From NCBI GenBank assembly GCA_005883365.1, contig VAXA01000117.1:1-6379 (forward strand): DNA of 6,379 nucleotides, in the 5' to 3' direction. Shown here one piece after another: positions 1 to 4,768 of this stretch. Numbering within the stretch: the first letter of the stretch is position 1; each line of letters opens with the position of its first letter. This stretch comes from Actinomycetota bacterium (GTDB taxonomy: Bacteria > Actinomycetota > Thermoleophilia > Gaiellales > Gaiellaceae). The translations under genes and the position numbers were made by a program. The notes beneath the pieces are model-generated. The model saw nothing but the letters and a program-made list of their open reading frames with translations. It was not told the origin of the DNA and searched no databases.

Positions 1-101
1 CCGGCAACTACATCCTCGGGGTCGGGCCGACGCGCGACCGGATCACGGATCCCCGCCGCCGCTCCGAATACACCAACCCATTCGCGGCCGTCCCGCGCTG
101 A
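1..101 (+). CDS. C-terminal end of an unrecognised protein (partial)
   Basis: The frame beginning at base 3 reads 32 codons and stops at TGA 99-101. The visible C-terminus contains GNYILGVGPTRDR and ends in NPFAAVPR. Nearly all of these codons (about 29 of 32) end in G or C, which is the pattern of the certain genes in this window and is the main reason to call it coding. The start and most of the gene lie left of the window. I do not recognise the family; the tail is arginine-rich and not membrane-like. It converges on the glyoxalase gene, leaving 34 bp between the two stop codons. Only a weak imperfect hairpin (CACT...AGTG, about 104-124) lies in that gap, so no clear terminator is visible. 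Confidence 0.55.
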   Translation, partial: GNYILGVGPTRDRITDPRRRSEYTNPFAAVPR

Positions 102-135
102 CGCACTGCAAACGTTGTTGAGTGACCGTCTAGCC

Positions 136-522
136 TCAGCCGCGCTCGATCAGTTCGACCCTGTACGAGTCGGGGTCTCTGACGAACGTCAGCCGTGAAC
201 CGCCCTCCCGGACAGAGTAGGGCTCCCGCTCCGGCTCGATGCCCTGCTCCGCGAGCGCTGCCAGCGTGCCGTCGAGGTCTTCCACGCCGATCGCGATGTG
301 GCCGTAGCCGGTGCCGAGGTCGTACGTGCGGCCGTCGTGGTTGAAGGTCAGCTCCAGGACAGAAGCGTGATCGCCGAGCGAGAAGAAGTAGTTCGTCGCC
401 TCGAGCTGGCCGTCGCGGACGATGTCCATGTCGCGCTCGAAGCGGAAGCCGAGCGCCTCGTAGAAGGCGCGGCTCTTCTCCGGATCGGTGATCCGCACCA
501 TCGTGTGGAGGAACTCGGGCAT
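136..522 (-). CDS. gloA: Glyoxalase I-type VOC metalloenzyme (lactoylglutathione lyase-like)
   Basis: The 128-residue protein matches the short bacterial glyoxalase I form, a single chain with two beta-alpha-beta-beta-beta modules that works as a dimer in the cytosol. All four expected metal ligands are visible: His6 (FLHTMVRI), Glu57 (VLELTFN), His75 (YGHIAIGV) and Glu123 (YRVELIE). The DLGTGYGHIAI and FVRDPDSYRVELIE blocks closely resemble E. coli GloA. Family knowledge: the enzyme isomerises the hemithioacetal of methylglyoxal and a thiol to a lactoyl-thiol. If the host is an actinobacterium the thiol may not be glutathione, so the cofactor is open. The ATG at 522 is preceded by TAGGAT, which could act as a weak AGGA ribosome site or as a -10 box. 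It is divergent from the aldehyde dehydrogenase, and shared aldehyde detoxification is an inference. Other VOC activities are less likely given the complete ligand set. Confidence 0.85.
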   Translation of the reverse strand: MPEFLHTMVRITDPEKSRAFYEALGFRFERDMDIVRDGQLEATNYFFSLGDHASVLELTFNHDGRTYDLGTGYGHIAIGVEDLDGTLAALAEQGIEPEREPYSVREGGSRLTFVRDPDSYRVELIERG

Positions 523-558
523 ACGCTGATCCTACGAGGCTCGTAGAATCGGCGCGGC
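523..558. promoter_or_regulatory. Compact divergent promoter/operator with a 15-bp palindrome
   Basis: The 36-bp gap between the two start codons contains a perfect dyad, CTACGAG-g-CTCGTAG (532-546). Its right arm runs into TAGAAT (544-549), a -10-like box nine bases before the dehydrogenase ATG. Its left arm, read on the minus strand, runs into TAGGAT (534-529), six bases before the glyoxalase ATG. The two boxes therefore face away from each other as near mirror images. No good -35 element is evident for either direction. The dyad could also be the binding site of a dimeric repressor that would control both genes. The dehydrogenase has no Shine-Dalgarno sequence at a usable distance, so its mRNA may be leaderless. 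Confidence 0.5.
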
Positions 559-2022
559 ATGGCCCTCGCCGTACGCACCCTCGAGAATTTCGTCGGCGGG
601 ACGTGGGTCGCCGCAACCGGCGACAGCGCCCGCACCATCGTCTCCCCCGTCACGGGCGAGACGCTCGCCGAGGCGCCCGACGCGAGCCCCGCGGACGTCG
701 ACGCCGCGGTCGAGGCCGCCGGCCGTGCGCAGCCGATGTGGGCCGCGCGCTCGGCCTGGGAGCGGGCCGAGATCTGCCACGCGATCGCCGACCTGATCGC
801 CGAGCGTCGCGAGGACTTCGCCCGTGAGCTCACGCTCGAGCAGGGCAAGCCGTACGCGAGCGAGGCGCTCGCCGACATCGACGAGACGGCCGAGAACTTC
901 CGCATCGCCGCCGAGGACGTGAAGCGGATGGAGACGGCTGTGATCCCGTCGCAGGACCCCGCGAAGCGGATCCTCACCTTCCGCAAGCCGAACGGCGTCT
1001 ACGCGGCGATCACGCCGTGGAACTTCCCCACGCTGATCCCGGTCGAGCTGATCGCGCCGGGCATCGCGGCCGGAAACACGATCGTGATGAAGCCCTCGGA
1101 GTGGACGCCACTCGCGATGGCGAACTTCATGCAGATCATGGCCGACGCAGGCCTGCCCGACGGCGTCGTCAACGTGATCTACGGCGCAGGCGAGGTGGGC
1201 GAGCGGCTCGTCACCCATCCGGGCGTCGACGGGATCGGCTTCGTCGGCTCGCACAGGACCGCGGAGAAGATCGTCCGCGCCGCCGGCCTCAAACGCTCGC
1301 TCATCGAGGCGAGCGGGAACGGCCCGGTCGTCGTCTGCGAGGACGCCGATCTCGCGCGGGCCGCGCAGGGCGCCGTGTTCGGCGGCTTCTTCTGCGCCGG
1401 CCAGGTTTGCTGCGCCACGGAGCGTGTGCTCGTGCACGAGCGCGTCCACGACGCTTTCCTCGACGAGGTCGTGAAGGTCGCGGCCGAGTGGCCGCTCGGC
1501 GATCCGTTCGAGGCCGAGACGAAGGTCGGCCCGATGAACAACGAGCCGACCGCGGCGAAGATGGACGCCCACCTCGAGGATGCCGTCGGCAAGGGCGCCG
1601 AGGTCGTGCTCGGCGGCTCGCGCGCCGGCGGCCATCCCACCCAGCTGTACTACGAGCCGACCGTCGTCGTGGGCGTCGGGCTCGACACGCTGATCAACCG
1701 GGAGGAGACGTTCGGGCCGATCGTCCCGCTGATCCGGGTCGGCTCGGACGAGGAGGCCCTCGCCGCGGCGAACGATTCGCACCTAGGTCTACAGGCGGCG
1801 GTCTACACGTCGAGCCTCTCGCGCGCGTTCCGCTACCTCGACAACCTCCGCGTCGGCAACGTCGTCGTCAACGACTCGACGGACTACTGGGAGGCGCACG
1901 AGCCGTTCGGCGGCGCCGCGGGAACGCAGACGGGCTGGGGCCGGATCGGTGGCCGCTACACGATGCTCGACATGACCGACCTCAAGACGGTCGTTCTCGA
2001 CGTCGGTGGCGGGCTCGAGTAG
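559..2022 (+). CDS. NAD(P)-dependent aldehyde dehydrogenase family protein
   Basis: At 487 residues this is a full-length ALDH-superfamily enzyme, oxidising an aldehyde to a carboxylate with NAD(P)+ in the cytosol. Visible landmarks in order are: NFVGGTWV near the N-terminus; PWNFP with catalytic Asn155; MKPSEWTP with cofactor-contacting Lys178; the Rossmann loop FVGSHRTAEKI at 228-238; general-base Glu250 in IEASGNGP; and nucleophile Cys284 in AGQVCCATE, exactly 34 residues after the Glu as in classical ALDHs. EETFGPIVP and the C-terminal oligomerisation segment follow. Two motifs are atypical: GSHRTA replaces the usual GSTxxG, and EASGNGP replaces ELGGK. Cys279 and Cys285 flank the nucleophile. 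The substrate cannot be read from sequence. The ATG at 559 lacks a Shine-Dalgarno site but has TAGAAT nine bases upstream. The glyoxalase neighbour suggests, but does not prove, a reactive-aldehyde role. Confidence 0.93.
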   Translation: MALAVRTLENFVGGTWVAATGDSARTIVSPVTGETLAEAPDASPADVDAAVEAAGRAQPMWAARSAWERAEICHAIADLIAERREDFARELTLEQGKPYASEALADIDETAENFRIAAEDVKRMETAVIPSQDPAKRILTFRKPNGVYAAITPWNFPTLIPVELIAPGIAAGNTIVMKPSEWTPLAMANFMQIMADAGLPDGVVNVIYGAGEVGERLVTHPGVDGIGFVGSHRTAEKIVRAAGLKRSLIEASGNGPVVVCEDADLARAAQGAVFGGFFCAGQVCCATERVLVHERVHDAFLDEVVKVAAEWPLGDPFEAETKVGPMNNEPTAAKMDAHLEDAVGKGAEVVLGGSRAGGHPTQLYYEPTVVVGVGLDTLINREETFGPIVPLIRVGSDEEALAAANDSHLGLQAAVYTSSLSRAFRYLDNLRVGNVVVNDSTDYWEAHEPFGGAAGTQTGWGRIGGRYTMLDMTDLKTVVLDVGGGLE

Positions 2023-2032
2023 GTGAGCCGCT

Positions 2033-2058
2033 CGGAGCGCCCCCGGAGGGGCGCTCCG
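2033..2058. terminator. Strong hairpin terminator between convergent genes
   Basis: CGGAGCGCCCC (2033-2043) and GGGGCGCTCCG (2048-2058) form a perfect 11-bp stem closed by the four-base loop CGGA. It starts 11 bp after the dehydrogenase stop and lies 21 bp from the stop of the minus-strand membrane protein gene, so it can serve both directions. There is no T-run on either side, as is common for terminators in GC-rich actinobacteria, so its termination efficiency is inferred. Confidence 0.75.
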
Positions 2059-2078
2059 CAATTCGTGGCGACGTAGCC

Positions 2079-2870
2079 TCAGGCGGGCTGCGCCGGCGGT
2101 GTGCGCTTGCGCGAGACGCCGAATCCCGCAGCCGAGATGAGAAGCACTCCGCCCGCGACGGCGGCCGCGAGCTCACTCGTCGACAGCGTGCTATCGCTGC
2201 TGCTCGACGTCGCGGCGACCTCGCTGGTGCCGGTCCCGAGATTCTGAGACAGCTTCTCGTCCTGTACCAGCGCTCTCTCGGCTCCCCCAATCGGAACGGC
2301 CGGCAGGCCGGTCTGAGGATTCACGCTGCTGCCGGTGGCCTTGGCGCCGGCGCCCAGCCCCTGACTCAGCTTTTCGTCCTGCAGCAGCGCTCTCTCGGCT
2401 CCCGCAGCCGGCACGCCGGACTGAGGATTCGCGCTGAAGCTGGTGGCCGGGGCGCCGGCGCTGGCACCACCGGTGTCGGCGGCCATCCGCGCAAGTGCGG
2501 GTGAGGAGCTCGCGCCGGCTGCCGCGACCGCGACGGTAAGCACTGCTGCACGCTGACGGAGTCCGTGCCCCTCGACGTCGTCGAAAGCCCGTGCCAGCTC
2601 GCGCTCGTCGAACCGAAGCTCGATCTGCTGGTCCTCCGTCGACGCCAGCAGCTGCTCGAGAGTCTCCTGGTCCCAGTCGACCGCGACCCTCGCCTGGGCC
2701 GCAACCTCGCCGCCGTCCGCGGCTCCGACCTTCTCGAGGTCGAGGAGGAGCGTGGCGGGGAAGTCGCCGCCTGCCGCCGCGTCCGCGATCTCGGCCCGCG
2801 TGACGACCGTGCCGATCGCGCCCGCACGATCGAAGCCGACGAGCTGCGCCCGTGTCCGTAGGTCGTCCAT
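2079..2870 (-). CDS. Predicted two-segment membrane protein with duplicated extracytoplasmic repeat, function unknown
   Basis: The protein is 263 residues long and I recognise no family. Residues 1-105 are soluble and acidic (LLLDLEKVG, DWDQETLEQLLAS, LRFDERELARAFDDVEG). Residues about 107-128 form an alanine/valine-rich hydrophobic segment. Residues 130-230 are low in complexity and rich in Ala, Gly and Ser, and contain two copies of a unit with NPQ(S/T)G(V/L)PA and GAERAL(L/V)QDEKLSQ, spaced 39 residues apart. A second hydrophobic segment (about 234-252) is followed by SRKR and a short Pro/Ala tail. The likely topology is cytoplasmic N-domain, membrane pass, exposed repeat linker, membrane pass and cytoplasmic basic tail. 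The frame stays open to 3425, but the ATG at 2870 is chosen because AGGGAG (2880-2875) sits four bases before it and because upstream codons overlap the next two genes. It is probably the last gene of the minus-strand operon. Confidence 0.75.
   Translation of the reverse strand: MDDLRTRAQLVGFDRAGAIGTVVTRAEIADAAAGGDFPATLLLDLEKVGAADGGEVAAQARVAVDWDQETLEQLLASTEDQQIELRFDERELARAFDDVEGHGLRQRAAVLTVAVAAAGASSSPALARMAADTGGASAGAPATSFSANPQSGVPAAGAERALLQDEKLSQGLGAGAKATGSSVNPQTGLPAVPIGGAERALVQDEKLSQNLGTGTSEVAATSSSSDSTLSTSELAAAVAGGVLLISAAGFGVSRKRTPPAQPA
2250..2403 (-). repeat. Two direct copies of a 37-bp coding repeat, 117-bp period
   Basis: The copies at 2250-2286 and 2367-2403 match at 34 of 37 bases. 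They encode the GAERAL-QDEKLSQ core of the membrane protein's duplicated linker. The 117-bp period is exactly 39 codons, so the duplication keeps frame. The flanking NPQ(S/T)G(V/L)PA portions are also repeated, but copy two has a three-residue insertion (VPI) between NPQ and GAERAL. The high DNA identity points to a fairly recent internal duplication or to strong sequence constraint. Confidence 0.85.
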
Positions 2871-2932
2871 CTTGCTCCCTTCGTCCGCTGGACCCTCACC
2901 TACTCGACGGGCGGAGCCGCCGCCATCTTCCG

Positions 2933-3124
2933 CTATTCGGCGATCCGGATCGAGACGATCTGGTCGTAGCGGACGTACTCGCCCGATGCGAGCCGGATCC
3001 AGATCAGCGCGTACGGCCCATGGCGGTCGAGGAAGCGCGTGAGCTCCTCGCGCTCCGATTGGTCCGACGGCGCCGGCAGCTCGTGCTCGCCGTCGCGGCC
3101 GGTGACGCGTACGAGTAGGGCCAT
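2933..3124 (-). CDS. Small hypothetical protein, 63 residues
   Basis: The encoded peptide starts MALLVRVTGRDGEHELPAP and ends EYVRYDQIVSIRIAE. It has no membrane segment or signal peptide. It alternates short predicted strands (LLVRVTG, YALIWIRLA, IVSIRIAE) with one charged helix (SEREELTRFLDRHG), so it could be a small alpha/beta fold. I recognise no family. The ATG at 3124 is preferred because CGGAG lies nine bases upstream. A GTG at 3142 is an alternative six codons upstream. Its position, 32 bp after the acetyltransferase stop and 62 bp before the membrane protein start, fits one operon. Codon third positions are GC-rich like its neighbours, which supports real coding. Confidence 0.65.
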   Translation of the reverse strand: MALLVRVTGRDGEHELPAPSDQSEREELTRFLDRHGPYALIWIRLASGEYVRYDQIVSIRIAE

Positions 3125-3156
3125 GCGGGGATTCTCCGTCACGAGACCGCTTCCGG

Positions 3157-3663
3157 CTAGTCGAGATCCTCCGGGAGGAGCGCATAGAGGACGGAGTCGA
3201 CCCACTCGCCGTCCTTGAGGTACGCCTTGCGCTTCCGGCCCTCGCGCACGAAGCCCGCGCGCTCGGCATGCGCGCAGGCGCGCTCGTTGAAGGCGTAGAT
3301 CTCGAGCTCGAGCCGGTGGTAGCCGAGTTCCTCGAGCAGGAGCCGCTGGAAGAGCCGCACCGCGTCGTCGGACAGGCGCCGGCCGCGGAAGCGCGGGTGG
3401 ACGGCGAGCCGCTCGAGGCGCGCAATCCGGCTCCGCTCGTTCGCGACGTGGAAGCCGAGCATCCCGGCCGGCTCCCCGTCGAACTCGATCACGAAGCGGC
3501 CGTAGCTCTCCGGCTGCGCGAGCGAGCGTTCGATCTCTGCGAGCACCTCGTCCCGACTCGCCGCGGTGCGTGGGCCGAGGGACTGCCGGACGTCGTCGTC
3601 CGCGAGCAGCTCGAGGAGGAAGTCCGCGTCAGGCGGCTTCGCGCGCCTCAGCTCGACGGCCAC
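3157..3663 (-). CDS. GNAT-family N-acetyltransferase (RimJ/RimL-like)
   Basis: The 168-residue protein has the full GNAT fold order: a beta1-alpha1 start (VELRRAKPPDADFLLELL), a central strand pair (YGRFVIEFDGEPAGMLGFHV), acetyl-CoA motif A (LERLAVHPRFRGRRLSDDAV, about 83-102) and motif B (ELEIYAFNERACAHAERAGF, about 119-138). The tail GxxRKAYLKDGEWVDSVLYALL is typical of RimJ/RimL and SpeG-like members, which acetylate protein N-termini, amino acids, polyamines or antibiotics; the substrate here is unknown. In motif A the third glycine position of RxxGxG/A is Arg (FRGRRL), a variation of the pyrophosphate loop. The start is GTG at 3663, inside the last codons of the transporter gene (35-bp overlap), with no clear Shine-Dalgarno site, so translation is probably coupled to the transporter. 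Confidence 0.9.
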   Translation of the reverse strand: MAVELRRAKPPDADFLLELLADDDVRQSLGPRTAASRDEVLAEIERSLAQPESYGRFVIEFDGEPAGMLGFHVANERSRIARLERLAVHPRFRGRRLSDDAVRLFQRLLLEELGYHRLELEIYAFNERACAHAERAGFVREGRKRKAYLKDGEWVDSVLYALLPEDLD

Positions 3664-4534
3664 GTAACGAGGCTAGAGCAACGGCGCCCGTGCCGAGCGC
3701 GACGCCGCCGAGGATGAGGACGAGGCCGCCGAAGGCCAAGGCGCCGAACCGCTCGCCGAGGAAGATCGAACCGTATGCGAGCGCGATCGGCGGGATGAGA
3801 TACGTCACGAGCGAGGCGTACGCCGCGCCCGGGCCGGTGATCAGGGCGAAGAAGAGCAGGTAGGCGAAGCCGAGCAGCGGGACCCCGAGGACGACGACCG
3901 AGGCGACCGGTTGCCAGCCGGGCCAGGCGTGCGGAGCCTGCACGATGCCGGCCGGCAGGTCCACGGCAGCCGCGATCGAGGTCGAGGTGAGAGCGATCAC
4001 AATCGGCGAGACACCCCGCAGGTGGCGGCCCATGAGCAGTCCGCCGACGGCGTAGCAGAGCGCCATGCCCACCACGGCGAGCGCACCAAGCACCTTCCCG
4101 GAATGCTGCCCGCCGACGATGAGGGCGACGCCCACGAAGCCGAGCGCGAAGCCGAGCAGGCGCATCCCTGTCACGCGCACCTCGCGGAAGAAGGCGAAGG
4201 CGAAGAGAGCATTGAAGATCGGCACCGCGCCTTGGATGATCGAGGCGAGGCCCGAGGCGATCCGCGTCTCACCCCAGGCGAGCAGCCAGAACGGCGCCGC
4301 CGTGTTCACGAGAGCGACGACGACGAGCCAGCGCCAGTTCGCCTTCGTGGCCGCGAGCGCTTCGTTCCACCCAACGGTGAACGGGACGATGAGAGCGAGC
4401 GTCAGCGCTGCGAGGCCGAGCCGGCCGAGGATCAATGTCGCCGGCGCAAGGTTCCGGTCGGCGATCTTGATGAACGTGAACGACGCGCCCCAGAGCAGGG
4501 CGAGCGCGACGAGCATCACGAGGTTCCGGCGCAT
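3629..4534 (-). CDS. EamA/DMT-family membrane transporter (RhaT/YdcZ-like permease)
   Basis: Counted from the ATG at 4534 the protein has 301 residues, the usual length of ten-helix EamA transporters. Ten hydrophobic segments are visible, roughly at 5-22, 28-52, 67-88, 92-115, 122-140, 147-167, 173-195, 207-230, 233-257 and 261-285, arranged as two EamA repeats. Characteristic blocks are LLWGASFTFIKIA in helix 1, the PIFNALFAFAFFREV loop closing repeat one and YLIPPIALAYGSIFLGERF in repeat two. The family exports or imports metabolites, often amino acids or nucleosides, at the inner membrane; the substrate is not deducible. The start is uncertain: AGGAG touches the ATG at 4534 with no spacing, and an in-frame GTG at 4606 would add 24 residues of non-family sequence. 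It is probably the first gene of the minus-strand operon and overlaps the acetyltransferase by 35 bp. Confidence 0.92.
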   Translation of the reverse strand: MRRNLVMLVALALLWGASFTFIKIADRNLAPATLILGRLGLAALTLALIVPFTVGWNEALAATKANWRWLVVVALVNTAAPFWLLAWGETRIASGLASIIQGAVPIFNALFAFAFFREVRVTGMRLLGFALGFVGVALIVGGQHSGKVLGALAVVGMALCYAVGGLLMGRHLRGVSPIVIALTSTSIAAAVDLPAGIVQAPHAWPGWQPVASVVVLGVPLLGFAYLLFFALITGPGAAYASLVTYLIPPIALAYGSIFLGERFGALAFGGLVLILGGVALGTGAVALASLRGRRAEAREAA

Positions 4535-4549
4535 CTCCTGAGAAACGCA

Positions 4550-4566
4550 ACGTAGTCCGACTACGT
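4550..4566. promoter_or_regulatory. 17-bp palindrome at the transporter promoter, candidate operator
   Basis: ACGTAGTC-c-GACTACGT is a perfect dyad with one central base, 15 bp from the transporter ATG. On the minus strand its outer end runs into TACGTT (4554-4549), a -10-like box 14 bases before the ATG. An odd-centred dyad over a -10 box is typical of a repressor operator. A single-base loop makes an RNA hairpin less natural. No regulator gene is in the window. Confidence 0.5.
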
Positions 4567-4572
4567 GAGATT

Positions 4573-4754
4573 CCGCCGCAAGCTCCCAACGGGACGACGC
4601 ACGCACTGACTGGGCGCGATCGGCGAGTGCGATGCAAGGACGCAGGGAGCGTGAATAGCAGCGCTATTCGCGCGACCGAGGACGCCGCAGCGCGCCGCAC
4701 AGCGCGTTCAGGCGGCCCGTGCTTCGTTTCGTTGGGAGCTTTCCTACGCGGCGG
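4573..4754 (+). repeat. 182-bp imperfect inverted repeat with long stem, possible structured RNA
   Basis: The arms pair as follows: CCGCCGC (4573-4579) with GCGGCGG (4748-4754); after a six-base one-sided bulge (4742-4747), AAGCTCCCAAC (4580-4590) with GTTGGGAGCTT (4731-4741); then 4591-4620 with 4701-4730. Over the 48 left-arm positions I count 38 Watson-Crick pairs, five G-U pairs and five mismatches. The middle (4621-4700) pairs less well, apart from a central hairpin at the symmetry axis near 4661. All five G-U pairs (at 4592, 4593, 4607, 4613, 4614) exist only in plus-strand RNA, which favours a plus-strand transcript. It fills most of the gap between the transporter and purL. It could also be a small palindromic mobile element or an inverted duplication of a promoter region, since both arms carry TTGGGA facing outward. 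Confidence 0.65.
4649..4673 (+). other. Central 11-bp hairpin at the axis of the long inverted repeat
   Basis: GCGTGAATAGC (4649-4659) pairs with GCTATTCGCGC (4663-4673) around the three-base loop AGC. Ten pairs are Watson-Crick and one (t4652 with g4670) is U-G on the plus strand. Its midpoint coincides with that of the surrounding 182-bp repeat, so the two form one nested structure. The stop codon TGA 4652-4654 that opens the purL frame lies in its left arm. No T-run follows, so it does not look like an ordinary terminator. Confidence 0.6.
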
Positions 4755-4761
4755 TTACACT
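4732..4761 (+). promoter_or_regulatory. Candidate purL promoter
   Basis: TTGGGA (4732-4737; four of six bases of the -35 consensus) is followed after 18 bp by TACACT (4756-4761; fits TAnnnT). Transcription would begin about 4768-4770, at or next to the CTG codon proposed as the purL start, which would make the message leaderless. The -35 box lies in the right arm of the long inverted repeat; the left arm holds the same TTGGGA on the minus strand (4589-4584). If this promoter is the one used, the inverted repeat is not part of the purL mRNA. Confidence 0.4.
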
Positions 4762-4768
4762 GAATCAC

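Noticed and set aside
104..124. Imperfect hairpin CACT...AGTG with a central AACGTT, possible terminator for the left-edge gene
   Set aside because: The stem is broken and AT-rich for this genome, with no T-run. It is too weak to call.
532..1782. A 416-codon open frame on the minus strand
   Set aside because: It is antisense to the aldehyde dehydrogenase, has biased shadow composition and shows no recognisable motif.
1783..1794. Two rare CTA codons close together in the dehydrogenase
   Set aside because: This is local codon variation in an otherwise uniform gene. There is no sign of a frameshift or insertion.
1017..2504. A 495-codon plus-strand frame running through the dehydrogenase, the terminator and the membrane protein gene
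   Set aside because: It is an Arg/Gly-rich out-of-frame shadow that crosses the terminator hairpin and an opposite-strand gene.
2900..2926. A nine-codon mini-ORF (MAAAPPVE) on the minus strand between the small protein and membrane protein genes
   Set aside because: It is too short and composition-driven to be called a leader peptide, and it has no clear ribosome site.
2871..3425. Upstream extension of the membrane protein frame to 3425
   Set aside because: The extension is Ser/Arg-rich, overlaps the small protein and acetyltransferase genes, and a good ribosome site supports the ATG at 2870.
4573..4754. Inverted repeat as an amplification or assembly chimera
   Set aside because: Not favoured: the arms differ at many sites in a pairing-compatible way, whereas a recent artefact would give near-identical arms. 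It cannot be fully excluded without reads.
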